Assembly (NCBI GenBank): GCA_020091685.1
Contig: CM034597.1
Location: 29,252,388-29,316,387 of the forward strand
DNA length: 64,000 nucleotides
Direction: 5' to 3'
From: Lutjanus erythropterus
Lineage: Eukaryota; Chordata; Actinopteri; Lutjaniformes; Lutjanidae
In this document: piece by piece, positions 48,546-61,110 of the stretch
Numbering within the stretch: the stretch's first letter is position 1
Layout: each line of letters begins with the position of its first letter
The notes under the pieces: generated by a model
The model's input: only the letters and a program-made list of their open reading frames with translations
Told to the model about the DNA's origin: nothing
Databases searched by the model: none
Position numbers and translations under genes: made by a program

Positions 48546-48725
48546 ACGAATGTGCACCTGCCCTGTTGCCCCATAGGGGACCAGTGGCGCCACAGTGGCG
48601 AGGGCACCGTGATCATCTGCTTTCTGCTAATTGCCCTGCTGCCCCACAAGACGCAGGGGAGCTACCTACTAACGGGTGCAGCGTGCTCAATCTAGCCGAG
48701 ACCCCTCTGGGATATATAAGGGGGT
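48546..48725 (+). other. GC-rich exon-like island
   Basis: A pyrimidine-rich tract ending ATTATTCCAG (acceptor-like) precedes about 150 bases that are far richer in G+C than their surroundings. They include GTGGCGAGGGCACCGTGATC and GCCCCACAAGACGCAGGGG. One frame stays open for 49 codons (NVHLPCCPIGDQWRHSGEG...) to a stop at 48695, and another runs to about 48743. No donor site or known protein is obvious. GGGATATATAAGGGGG follows at 48707. It could be a non-coding or poison exon, a conserved element or a repeat. Confidence 0.3.
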
Positions 48726-49290
48726 ACTTTTTTTTCTGCAAGTGAGGACTGATTTGGAAAAAGCTTAAAGTACAGTCCATTATAGTCTGTGAAACAGTAT
48801 CTGAGAGATGACTCTAAACTGCCAGTGTGTCTTTGTCTGTCTGTTAAATGAAACAGTGTCTGTTGTCCATCTAATTAATAAGTTAAAGATATCATGTAGC
48901 TTTTAATTATCAGATAAATATCTATTTCCACATATGTATCATTCAGCAGGTGTTTTTCCCCTCACACATACACATCTCACAGATATAACAAAGGAGTTAT
49001 TGTCTGCTGTGGTGTTTGAGTTTATTAAAAAATGCAAAAAAAAAAAAAAAAAGATAAGACTGGCCATTTCTATATAGTTATTGTTAATGTCAGAGTCTGT
49101 AAAATCAGATGAAACAAGCCTGTGTTTACAAAGTGAGTTAACCAGTTAAAAAAAAAGCAGGATGAGATTTTCATTTAGCTAATTTTATTTCTGAAGTTAC
49201 ATTTTGTGGTTAGCATGGTGAAAACAGGCCTCCAAAATCAACAAAATATGAATGTTCCTTGTCGTAGCTTTAATTAATAAACATTAATTA

Positions 49291-49600
49291 TTAGACATGT
49301 GGGAGCTCATGGCAGGCTGCTACATATCTTGTTGCCCGTCTAAAGCAGTCCTCCGTCTCTCTCAGCGGGACTAGAAGTCTCTCTGAGTCACTTAGGTAGA
49401 GAAAGTCAGGAATTTTTAAACTTATTTTTGCAAAATATTTGTCCCCAATATGTTTATATGGATCACACTGAGTTAAGAAGTGCAGCTCTGTTTCAACTGT
49501 TCCCTGATCACAGCGAGGTAACAGCAAAGCCTGTCTGCGTCGGCCTTCCTCCACCTTCAGGTTGTGTTCACTCAGTCAGGATCAAGTCGGGTGTTTTTTC
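49291..49600 (-). pseudogene. LINE-type C-terminal fragment
   Basis: The open minus-strand frame reads VEEGRRRQALLLPRCDQG, then TVETELHFLTQCDPYKHI, a hydrophobic middle and ATRYVAACHEL near the stop. The pattern C..G.VE.E.HFL..C..Y..I, with AA.YV..CH at the end, matches the zinc-knuckle-like C-terminal region of fish non-LTR retrotransposon proteins in my memory. The first Cys of the knuckle is present. No reverse transcriptase motifs remain upstream; stops appear beyond 49575. Confidence 0.65.
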
Positions 49601-51242
49601 AACAGACACAAGTAGGCTGTCACAGTAAACCGCCTGTTTAGTGCTGGTTTCCATTTTGCGCTGGGATTTTGTTAGTTCTGTCCAGTGACATATCTTTTTT
49701 CTTTTTTCTTTCATCATAATCTGGTTGGGTTTAATTTTCTGAGCGTATGCGTCCTGAGGCTGAGGTGGTCGTGGTGTAATGATCTGAGTGTTTGAAGGTT
49801 TTGCCTGTCATGGACATGAGGCAGAGGGGACTCCTCTGTGGGTTCAGGTCCTGGCAGCATGCTTTGTAAGAAAATGAGAGTGGGTTACTTGTGATATGAT
49901 TCCAGAAATTTGGGACTTGTTAAAATATTTAATACTACAGGTAATTAGCCGAATTCAGCTCTATATGCGCAGCTCAAAGCTCTTCTCTCTCTCTAAGATC
50001 TCTGCTTTTACCTTGTACCTCTCAACAGGTCACCTCTCACTCAGAGCTGTGGCCCTCTACTGGTCCATCCAGGCACTGTCACACTGCTCAGGAGTGAAGT
50101 TATGTGTTTTTCTTTCTTTTTTTTTGAAAATAACATTTAATGCAACCTGAATACTTTAAATTTATTTGTCTGCACATATTTAAGAAATGCAGAATTATTG
50201 AAACATATTGTGCAGTTGTGATTAAAAAACACTGCAAGGAGCTTTTTAAATCAGATTCCAGGAGGTCTTAAGATGAGAAATAAATACTGCGTTGGAGACT
50301 TAATAATGAAAAAAATCAAACAGGGAAAGAAAGAATGAAAAATATTTTTTTTTGTTCATATCTTTTTTTCATTGCCACTGTCTCAAGATACATGAGTAGG
50401 AGCAGCTACTGTAAATCCTCCAGTATTTTCATCTCTGCGTGCCTCAGGGGTGATAAAAGTATCCCGTGTAAATGTATGAGTGCTGTACATCTCTTGCATT
50501 TCTATCAGATTTAGAGAGGAGCAGATTAGGAGTTTGAGATAAGAGGCGATGGCTCGAGCACATATTTACACTGCAGGCATTTACATGATAAGAATTTGGT
50601 TTCTGCTCTTATCCTGGTGACTGTAAAGTGTGTTTTCATTTCTAGATCAACAGTGTGACAGAATATGGAGGGTGTGGGTCAGAGGCAAAGAGTCCTCAGG
50701 GTATTTTTTAACAATTATGTACCATTAAAAACAGAGAAAACAAAAAAATAAAAACATAAGCACAGGATAGAAGGTGTCTTTTCAACTTGACAATAAGTTA
50801 GACTTAGAAATAGAGGACGACATGGTGAGAGAGTGACATGAAAAAACAGGTGAATCACTGAAAGAGGTGGATTTTAACACACAAGGACAGATGAACACAC
50901 AACCAACAGACATACACAGATAAAAACAAACAGGCACACACAACCACTCCCCCTGTATTAAACACATCAGCAGAACAAACTGGGTTACTCCTATAAACAG
51001 CAAATGTGTTTTATTTAGATGAGACTCTAAGATTTATGACTGCTTTCAGAATTTTATGGAAATAACTCCACCTTTTATGTCGGCTGCATAATCTGTACTC
51101 AGGTGAAGCTCTGTGGGTGTGATCTGACATTGACTGACTTGATACGGCTAATTCAACTTGAATTTCATTTAAGTCTAAACGTGGCCAAACCTGGGATTAT
51201 GTAGACAAACAAATGAATTACTTAAAATGACCAGTAATCAGC

Positions 51243-52470
51243 AGAAATGGACAAAGTACACAACTCGGAGTATAGATACTCTTAGTCAAATATTACTCCA
51301 ATTCAAGTGAATGTTAGTGTTAGTCAATCTTTACTGGTGTTAAAGTACAGGAATACTTGCTTTAAAAGATACGTAAAGTTCCCATGAAGTCAAAATTGAA
51401 GTGTTTTTGTACCCAGCAATGGGAAAAAATTGTTTTGTAGATAATCTCAGATATTTTTTATGGTATTTCAGAGTTTTTCTTTACCAGTAAAATGACTGAA
51501 AATGAGTTTTTCTTTACCATAACTGTTGATGTTACACTCAGGGCATACGCTACTTTTGTGTCCAATGAAACAAATGGAGAAGAATGCATCTGTTCACCAT
51601 AGCAGACTGGAGGTTTTTGGGGGCTTCACTGTACAAAAGCAAAACTGTATAACTTTATTCACTGATTTGGGTGAAATTGGATCATAGTTTATGGAGAAAA
51701 TATTTGCTGGTTGTCCTGATGATGTCCTCCGGCTGCTCAACTTCAACTTTCGTTTGTTAATTGACGTAACAAAATTCCCTGATGGACAGAATACTTTAGT
51801 AGCTTACGTGTTGCTAAAGTAACCATGACTGTTAGCTGTCAGTCACCATGACAAACAGTCTTTGAGACCGATAGGGACTGAGGTTTACAAAGTTTCTTGA
51901 TGAAATGATAGCTTTGTTTGTTGGTAAAGCAGCTTAGCTAACTGCTAACTGCCGTTACCACATTCAGCACTGTTTGCTACCATAAACGCCAGTTAATGTT
52001 CGGGATGAGTCCCTTCATAGCTGACTGTTTTTACAGGAAACATCTGGAAACATTAACTCAGTATTTTTGATAGCTAACTATTGGTAACATTATGAATCAG
52101 CAGTGGATTCACACAGGACCTGGTCCCAGTACCAGAACTTGGCGGCTTAATCCTTAAAAATCCAAGGTTTGACTCTGAGCATCACCCTCTGATTGATGTT
52201 TTACTTAGCATCTGTGCTAACATATAGGATGCATGGAGGTATTTGGGTATTAAGGGTTACACTGTTTGAAATGGATCTGTTTTCATACGTAAACGGGGCA
52301 TAAATTAACCTTAAAGAGTAATGAGAATCTTCATGGAAATATAGTGAAATCAAATTTACAATATATGTCTTTCAAATGTGGAGTAAAGGTCATATGTTTA
52401 AAACAAGTAATAATACTCAAGTAAAGTCCAGATACTCGAGTAAATGTAGTCTATTACTGTCCACCCCTGG
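51243..52470. mobile_element. Non-autonomous DNA element with 'TGGACA...AGTA' ends
   Basis: The left end reads AAATGGACAAAGTACACAAC; the inverted right end reads CCAGGGGTGGACAGTAATAG, followed by ACTACATTTACTCGAG. Near both ends are runs of the type TACTC, AGTAAAG and AAGTA. I recall a widespread fish repeat with GGGGTGGACAGTAAC ends. The 1.2-kb interior has no coding capacity and could include other insertions. Confidence 0.55.
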
Positions 52471-52952
52471 TAGTCAGCACACCTATGTGAACATCAGAGT
52501 TAACGCTGAAGAGTTGAGATGTAACAGCTTTTCTGCGATGCCTCTAACATGAAGTGGTGTACAGTAAAAGGCCACCTGATGAGAGTTCACCTCCTGGGTG
52601 TTTGGTGCAGCCACCAGGTGAGATTGTCTTATTCTGTCATGTTTCAGCCTCATCAGAGAGCTGTTTCTGACCTGAGAAGGCTGTTAACTGCCTGTTGTCT
52701 CCACAGGTGTGCAACTCTCAGCTCTCTCGTTATAGGAAAGTCCGTAATTCACAAGCGTTATTGCTTCCTGCAAAACCTCACTGCTGCTCGCCAGAACAGT
52801 CTACCAGTAGCATTAATCCTGGCTGTATCACATCATCAGCCCTGGTCGTAATGTGCATCTTCTTGACTTTATGCTTACACACACGCAGACACACACGCTG
52901 CTGCAGAAAGTTATGATTAACCTCTAAAAATGAAGTCTCTCCTCAACGCTGC

Positions 52953-54902
52953 TACACTCTTAAAAATAATGGTTCCAAAAAATGGTTTCTTGGAGGGCTG
53001 GGGTTTTACCAAGAATCATTTGCTTCCGAAGAACCCTTTTTTGAAGGAAGGGTTTGTCTTTGTAAGGCTATGGTTCCATTAAGAACCATTTTGATCAGCT
53101 TTGAAGAACTTCTTCATCCAGGATTCTCTGTAATATTAAAGGTCATTAGTAGGGATGGTTTGCTTAAGATTTCACAGATACTGCTCTTATCAATACTGCT
53201 TATTGATACTTATACTTTAATGGTACTCTTATTGGTTCATTTTTATTACTAAATGGCTTCTTTAAAAATGTATATATATATATTAGTAAAATAATAAATT
53301 CAGAGCAGAATTTGAGTATTTCAGATACAGGTTTCCAGATCAGCAACAGTCATAGGCAAGGTCACTATATAAACTGAATAATATCTCACTGGAAACAAAT
53401 CTAAATTGACAGAAAATGAAATCATAGTAAGAAAAGGTTGTTCTGTATACTAATAAATCATATTCCTGACATCATATTAGTGAGTGAGGTTAATGAAGAA
53501 TGAAGAACACAGACAGTCAGTCTCAGTCCTTCATCCAGTCCTGTCCTCCTCCCTCAGTGCCTCCAGGTACAGCTGGTAGAGGTGGGGCTGCTTTGTCTCA
53601 GCCAGTTTACAACTATTTGAAAAAATTATGTTGCAAACTAAGCTAAATAGTTAGACTACAAACATACAGACGGCTTTCATTTTAGCTTGTTTGTAACAAT
53701 TCACTATTAGTAGCCAGCACGCTGTGCTTTTGTAAAACAGTGGATGGGTGAGATATCCCAATATCTCATTGCAGTGTACAAGTGTTTGTCTTTGCTGAAC
53801 AGGTGTATTGATTAAGTATTGGCTTTTAACTTGCACAGTTTTATTTCACTTACTTACAGTAACAAGCACAACTGTCGTCAGCTCAACTCTTCAATGTTTG
53901 CTGACTTTGCTCCGTGTTTGTATATGTGTTTGTGTGTATATGAGTGTTTGTGTGTGAGTGTAGAGACGCTGATGGTCAGAGAGAGAACGAGAATGGCTGC
54001 CATTGTAGTGTTCTGGTTAATTACACCAGAACCTTAAAAAATACTGATAAATGGACCAATAGCATCAGACCTTACCAAAACTCAAGTCTTTAATAATTTT
54101 GGGACCTGTTTAATACTGGGTTTCAGGACCCATTTCTAGTTATTAGTAAAACAGCGTGGGTGGGTTCTAGATAAAAACCCTTGGAATATAAAAGGGTTCT
54201 TGGTACAACCCACTGGGTGGGTTCTAGATGAAATCCTGGAAATATAGAAAGGTTCTCAGTCAAACTCCCTGGGGGCTCATTTCCACCAAACAAGCTCTGG
54301 TTCTTGAACTGGTTGTGTTTGAGTGGAACCACTGTAATAACCAATGTCATCAACAGAAGGCGTTGCACAATGCACAACAAACTGTAGAATATGACACACC
54401 CACTGTGGTTCCCAAGAAGAAACTGATGCTTTTTGGTTCCAGCAGGGAACCACCTTTCCAGGTTCCAAAACAGTTTATTTTTGGTGTAAATGCCCAGAAC
54501 CAGTTCAAAACTAGGTGTTGTACCGGAACGTGGCTGGTTCCACATTCATGGAAAAGGCCGATGAGTGGGGTCTAGATGAAACCTTTGGGATATAAAAAGC
54601 TTCTAGGTAAAACCTTTAGAAGGTGGAAAGATTCTAGATGGAAACCCCAGACAGGGTTCTGGTTGGAACTGTTTCATTCCAGAAAAGTTGTCTGTAGAAC
54701 CTCTCATAAGAGGTTGTGGGTGAAACCTTTCACAAATGGTTCTTGTCATAACCCTTGATGTTGGGTTTTAGGTAGAACTCTTTGTTCTCAGTAGAACTCT
54801 TGGATGGTTTATTTAAAAAAATCTACCAGGAACCAAAAAGGATTCTCCTGTTGGTACAACCTGAAGAACCTACTATGGTGTGACTTCAATTTCAAGAGTG
54901 TA
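52953..54902. mobile_element. TACACTC-ended, GGTTCTA-rich element, interrupted copy
   Basis: Left end TACACTCTTAAAAATAATGG; the inverted right end is TACACTCTTGAAATTG, with TA at both outer borders. It shares GGGCTGGGGTTTTACCAAGA with the inverted end of 17451-18395. About 1 kb of unrelated, AT-rich sequence (roughly 53110-54110, including a TATATATA run and a GTGTGTTTGTGTG stretch) splits it. GGTTCTA-type repeats resume at 54119. An inner block (about 54320-54560) is shared with 17770-17905. Confidence 0.75.
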
Positions 54903-56299
54903 CACTTAAAAGGCCAAAACAGAATCTTCCTCCTGCTCATCAGATCTTCTTCACTGGTCATGTAAGTTGATCCCAACTGAAGAACACGTTCTCCTAAAGT
55001 CTCAGTCTAAGACATATACTGTAACACCACATACAATATACAGCAGACCCACCAAATTACAAAGCAACCACAGGTTGCCTAGTAACAGTGCTTCCAGAAA
55101 GCTTTGTTGCAACTTGATTTGCATCCAAAAAAGATAGATGGATGCCTCAAGAATATATATGTCCCGTCATGTTTACACACACGTGCACACATGCTCATGT
55201 ATACACACTTCCCTTCACATGAATATACATAGTCACACGTTTGACACCCCTCAGATGATTCGGAGTCTGTTTTCTGCTTGACTTAGTATGCAAAACAAGA
55301 ACACCGGGCTGTGTTTTAAAAACAATGAGCCTATCTAACATCTGGCATCATTTTAAGAGTGCCAAGAAATATTGCCTCTTCAATTATTGGCGTACTAACA
55401 CAGAGGGAGCAAAGAAATATGTCATTCAATGTGATATGTTTGCCAAACGGGCTAACTATTTGCCTTAAATGAGCTGGTGGGGTTCTGTGGAGCTTGACAG
55501 CTGCACAGGCATATTGGAAGACATTTAACCTTCCTAACAGTTGACAGGATGAACGTTTGACAAGCTGAAAGAGACAACAGTGAGATAGAAAATAAAAAGG
55601 GAGTGGATAAATGCGCGAATGTGTGTGTGCGCCCAGGCCTCGTGAGTTTTGTCCTGTATGTTTTTTGCCTTTGTCTGCGAGAGTGCTCAGAGCAGCAGTG
55701 ATTGGCGTGTCCTCTACGCTTGATTGATTTGAAAATATAGACAAGATGTCGCCCGTGTGAAAGCTACCAATTTATAAGCCTTCATCTCAAAACTTCAGAG
55801 AGACGCCGGTGCCATCAAAATCAGAGCGGGAGTTTGTAGCTACCAATGGTTCAGAAGTAGAAAAGACCCGGCAAAGCAAAGTGACACCTCGCTAAAGGCT
55901 GCCTGCTAGCTCTATGAAACCCTCTCCCTTTTCATTCTCCCCTTGTCTCTTTTTTCTGTCCCTTTCTCTCTGACTTTGTCTCTTTACTTGTCTCTTTTTC
56001 TATTTGTCACCCTTTGTCTGGTATTTCAGTCTCTCTATTTCTCTTTGCTCTGCATCTTTCTCTTTATTCTGTAAGGCTGTGATGAGACGGGCTGGCAGTT
56101 AACTTGTCCCACAGCTCGCTGTCAAAGGAATGACCTTGATGTAGCTCACATACGGTTTGAGTTTGCCGCTTCGTTTCAGCGTGCGTCTCTTTGCATATTC
56201 CTGTTTGTGTGTGTGTTTCTGTGTCTCTGTAATCACTGAATTGTAAAACCATGTGTGAGTGCGTTATCATCTGGGGAAAGCTTCTCTATTTTTTTCCCC

Positions 56300-56830
56300 C
56301 CTTATCCCATGCAGTGATAATTCTGTTTGGGAACGACGGCACTGTACCACGTCAAGAGATGGGCAGGGGAGAGGCACAGGGAGGTACCATTTAGATAAAA
56401 CAAATTGCCAGCTGCCAAGCAGGAGCAGCCACAGCTTTAAAAAAAAAAAGAAACCAAAGGGACTGTGTGCATTAGTGTGCATGTGCTGAAGATTTTGTGT
56501 ATTTTTATATTTGTGTGCGTGAAAGTGGTACCTGAAGCAGGTACAGCCTCTTCTTTCAGGCCTTCCAGCCATGCAGTCTCTTTCCATAAGAAGTCACAAA
56601 GCTATTTTCTCCCGGCCTATAACTATAATGCTGCGATGGGACAAGCAGCAGTAATTAAAATCAATAGCCAGGACTTTTCCAGTCTCCGGCAAGGTCACAC
56701 GCTGCCCAATAGAGAGAAGGAGAAGGAGAAACAGAGAGAAGTGGGATTGCATGGATGGGCAGAGCCAAACAGGGAAATATGTAAAGAGGTGAGGTGTCAT
56801 CTTATTTTAATTAACCTGCACCTCGGAGGG
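56300..56830. other. Candidate conserved non-coding blocks
   Basis: Two non-repetitive stretches: 56300-56440 (CATGCAGTGATAATTCTGTT, AATTGCCAGCTGCCAAGCAG) and 56565-56720 (GCGATGGGACAAGCAGCAGT, AATTAAAATCAATAGCCAGG). No known coding frame. Judged by composition only. Confidence 0.35.
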
Positions 56831-56853
56831 CTGCCACCACAGTAATGCACCAG

Positions 56854-57161
56854 TGTGTGTGTGTAAATGTGTCTCTGAGTGTGTCACATAGAGGTTTATT
56901 TTGTCCTTGCCGGTCACTTTTATTCACAGTATGCTGTACTCTTTAAATCCATGCAGTCTGAGGAATTATATTCATGTACCACTGGGGGAAGAAATGGCCT
57001 CTTATTATCCAAGATTAAACATTTTTCTTGTTTTGTGTCTTCTACGACTTTGTCCAGCTTTACAGTCCGTCAGACAAGGCCGGTAAGCTGGCTCCAGTGG
57101 GTAGACTGAGTGTGGTATAACTAGCCACTGACTACATTAGTATTCTGCCTAGATTGCCACA
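56854..57161 (+). repeat. Direct duplication, copy 1 (about 308 bp)
   Basis: Shares a long ordered series with 57974-58252: GAGGTTTATTTTGTCCTTGC, AAATCCATGCAGTCT, CCAAGATTAAACATTTT, TTTGTCCAGCTTTACAGTC and CATTAGTATTCTGC. About 80 percent identical by eye, same orientation, starts 1.12 kb apart. Confidence 0.85.
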
Positions 57162-57973
57162 AAGCCAAAGCACTGACAATGCTACATTGTAAACAACAAA
57201 AGTGTGCTTAAATCATAGAAACTAACCACAAAAATATTGCTTTGATAAAACCTTTTTTCTTAATGTCTGTCAAAATGTGATGCGATATGACACTGGTCCC
57301 TATATGATTGGTGCCTACCAGACTGAATCACAATGCAGATACGATGCCTCAATTTGGTGCCACACGCCTTAGTTGTCAATTAAAGTAGTTTCCTCTGATG
57401 TGGACTTTACAGACGCTTCACCAAACTGCTAGTTAACACCACAGCAATGTTAACTCTACATTGCCCTGGCAGCAGATAGCCTTTTGTTAGCTAGTAGCTA
57501 CTGTACATGGTTAAAATGCCAAGCTAAATGGTGTGAAGTGTGACTCTTTTCCGCTTGAAAAGATTCCAACACCAGGCTGGACATTGTGTGTAAAGGAGAG
57601 AAGCATTTCATGATGTAAGGGACATACTTGTAAGTAGAAGGAATCACCACTGCTTATGTGACCCCATGCACATGCAAATGCTCATCCACTGGCATCGTGG
57701 GTGTCCCTGGCCCAGGACATGGGGTGCATAGATTCTAAATAAAACATGTCATAATTACTTGACACTTCTATCTTTGATGACGATACCACTGATGAAGATG
57801 ACGACAGCTTTTCTTTATGTTTTCTTTATTTGCTCTTATCTTTAAACCAACTCGTATGTCTCCTGCTACAAACAGGAAGTGCAAAACCCTAAAATACCAT
57901 CAAACACACATGATAGACAGTGAATTAACAGTATAATCAGTCTTGTTTGATTTGGAGTGTGTGTGGATTTAGT

Positions 57974-58252
57974 TGTGTGTAAATGCATCTCTAAGTGTAT
58001 CACATGGAGGTTTATTTTGTCCTTGCCTATCACTGTTGTTCATAATATGCTCTACTCTAAATCCATGCAGTCTTAGGAATAAACACATCACACTAGAGAA
58101 GAAATGTGCTCTCATTTTCCAAGATTAAACATTTTCTTGTTTTTTGTCTTCTCTGTCTTTGTCCAGCTTTACAGTCTGTAAGACAAGGCTGGGTAGGCTG
58201 GGTGTGGTATAGCTAGCCACTGGCTGCATTAGTATTCTGCTGAGATAGCCAC
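57974..58252 (+). repeat. Direct duplication, copy 2 (about 279 bp)
   Basis: Counterpart of 56854-57161, slightly shorter through small deletions. The 810 bases between the copies are not part of the duplication. Confidence 0.85.
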
Positions 58253-59776
58253 ATGCAGATACATTCCCCTTTCTCCTCCTCTGAAGGAATAATCAGCCCT
58301 GCCGTTCTCTCCCTTCTTCCCCTCTGTCTGAGAGCGGCCAAGTGATTTAGCTTTTTGTTTTACTACGTACCTGCAGGGACATCTTTAAGTGCTTGAAAAT
58401 GCATGCAAGTGTGTTCACTATGCATTTCTATGCGAGGCTGTTGCCAAACTAGATGTATTAGGTGTCTGAGCAAACACATAAAAACTCTGATGTGTCTCCT
58501 GCCTGTCCTCCCTCTTCAGAGGTGAGTCACAGAGAGAAGTTCACTCTGTCAGAGTTAGCACAGAGCAGTCTGTCCTGTTTGTTGATTATCAGGTCCTGTT
58601 CCTATCACAGCCCCGATAGCATCTCCATCTGATCTGTTGCCAGAGACGCTAGCTCAGTAGCCAGCCCTGCCATCACACAGCCACTACGCTGCTAGCCGCC
58701 ACCCGTTCCTGTATATCTCTGTATCAGGCCCAGATCTGCCATCGCCCTGCTCTCTCATCTTCTTCTTATCTCCTTATTCCACCTTTCTCCCCGCTCCCAA
58801 CACCCCAAACCCACCAGTCACTCGTCGTCCTCATCTTCTTCCTCCTTTTATCCGCCTCTCTCAGAGAATCTGCCAGAACTCCTATGGCAGTGCCGTTGTT
58901 CCCCATGCTTGGTCTTCTTTACGTAAACTGTCAAGGCGGAGTCCGTGAGTGACAGGACAGGACAGGAGAGATTTGGAAAAAGACAGGAAAAAGGAAAGGA
59001 AGGCAAAAAAAGGAGGCAAATACAGTCCCTTGCATGCATACAACATCCTCCTGACCATGTCTCAGGGGTGAGGACTAAGCGAGAAAAGTGAGGAAGACAA
59101 AGAAAGACAGGTGAGGAGTGTGAAAAGAAAACATGTGGAGTAAGCAGAGAAGTTCTGTAGACTGCAGCAGTACTGTCCCGGACCCCATCGATCGTCCATG
59201 AAGTGCATGGATCAGTCAGCTTTATTTCGCCCTGGGCCCAGCAAACAACATGCAACATGCAATTCAGCAAAGTAAACAACCAAAGCACACAATGAAGAAG
59301 ACACATGCAGCACATTACAAACATCACACAAAGCTCAGCAAAACAAGAGATATGACATACTGATACACAGATTAGATGCTTACCCTTCCCTCACTCCCTC
59401 ACTCTGTATAATCTTTCCAAATTGCTCACTACAACTTGAGACTTGAGCAAAAAAGCAAACACACTTTAAGCTTCAGACTGCAATTCTAAACCACACATCT
59501 TGCAAAACACCACAGATAGTGCAACGGTGCCACAGTTGTCATACTTAAAAACTTGTGTGTTCACATAAATTGCCTTTTAAAATGTGAAGTTGACAGTATT
59601 ACGCGACCACATTTGAAACCCACAGACACAAACTGTAAAGCCGACTTCTGCAGATGCAGGATGAATTAGAAGCAGAGGTCAAAATGTGAGCTGTCCTATT
59701 TTTGGAGATGAATGTGTGGAAAGTGAACAGAAAGAGAAGAACAAAGAGGGCAAAGTGGTCAACCATGATGAAGAAG

Positions 59777-61110
59777 TCCCAGTTCTCAATAAAAGCTGGG
59801 ACGCTGTGAAAAACAAAAAAAACAAAAAAAACAAAACATAATGCAGTGATTTGCAAACACTTTTAACCTATATGCACTTGAAAACAGTTCTAAGACAAGA
59901 TATTTAACATTCAAACTGATGCACTTATTCTGAGTTTGATGCCTGGAATATGTTTTTTTTTTAAAAAGTTGGGACAGGGGCACTTCTACCAGTGTGTTAC
60001 ATCACCTTTTCTTTTAACAACACTCAGTAAGCATTTGGTAACTGAGGATACTAATTATTGAAGTTCCAATTTCCCATTTTTGTTTGACATATGACGTCAA
60101 GTACTCAATATTCCAAGGTCTCTGATGCTGTATTTTGTGCCTCATAATGCGCCACACATTTCAATGTGAGACAGGCCTGGACTGCAGGAAGGCCAGTTTA
60201 GTACACACACCCCTTAAATATGAAGCCTCACTGTTATAATGTGCAAAATGTGGGTTGGTGTTGTCTTGCTGAAATAAACAGGGATGTCCCTGAAAAAGAT
60301 GTGGTCTGGATGGCAGTGTATGTTGCTCCAAAACCTGGATGAACTGATGTTACAGTTAGCCTTGCCTTTTGCACTAACACACCCCCATACTATCACAGAG
60401 GCGGGCTTTTGAAGTTAGCACTGGTAAGAATCTGCATTGTCCTTCTCCTCTTTAGCCTGGAGGACACAACGTCCATGATCTTGAAAAAACAATATGACTG
60501 TACATCTCAGATGCTTGAGCTCAGAGAAGTATGGGACATTTCTGGATGTTGTTGATATATGGCTTTTGCTTTGCATGGTCTTAACTTGCATTTTTTGATT
60601 CAGTGACAAACTGTGTTGATTGACAATGTTTTTCCAAAGTGTTCCCAGAGTGTTCCCAAGCCCATGTTGTATCCTTTCTACAGTCACATGGATTTTTAAT
60701 GCAGTAACGCCTGAGTTGCCAAAGGTTATAGATTCTTAAACTGTTGGACTCTGTGCTCACACAGTTTATGACAAAGTGGTGAACCTCGTCCCATCCTTGC
60801 TTGTGAACGACTGAACCTTTTGAGAATGATCTTCATACCCAGTCGTGATACCTGTTACCAGTTAACCTGTTTACCTGTGAAATGATAGACACAGGTGTGT
60901 TTTTAGCATTCCACACCTTTCCCAGTCTTTGTTGCCCCTGTTACAACTTTTTTGAAACATGTTGCAAGCATCAAATTCAAAACAAGAACATTAAATCCCT
61001 TGTCTTTGGACTATATTGAATTGAATATAAGTGTTGTGACTTACATTCAATATTCAGTAGGATTTGCAAATCACTGCATTCTGATTTTATTTTAGTTAAA
61101 ATCTCTCCTC
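59777..61110 (-). pseudogene. Second ISRm11-like mariner-superfamily element, broken
   Basis: An 18-bp perfect inverted repeat, AATGCAGTGATTTGCAAA, lies near each end (59840-59857 and 61063-61080). The outer left sequence GCTGGGACGCTGTG fits the family's 'TTGGGACGTTGTG' end. On the minus strand, remnants of transposase are readable: GLGNTLGTLWKNIVNQH and ILFFQDHGRCVLQAKEE (60415-60660), VWGCVSAKGKANC (about 60350-60390) and, after a frameshift, FQQDNTNPHFAHYN (about 60235-60285), which keeps the catalytic Asp of the QQDN.PH motif. Large deletions and frame breaks make it inactive. Its sequence differs clearly from the copy at 21177-23235, so it is another subfamily. Confidence 0.85.

Noticed and set aside
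58848-59327. 159-codon reverse open frame
   Set aside because: No domain and no start or splice context. Hydrophobic Cys-rich runs come from a purine-rich stretch and a stretch rich in ACA/CAA words.
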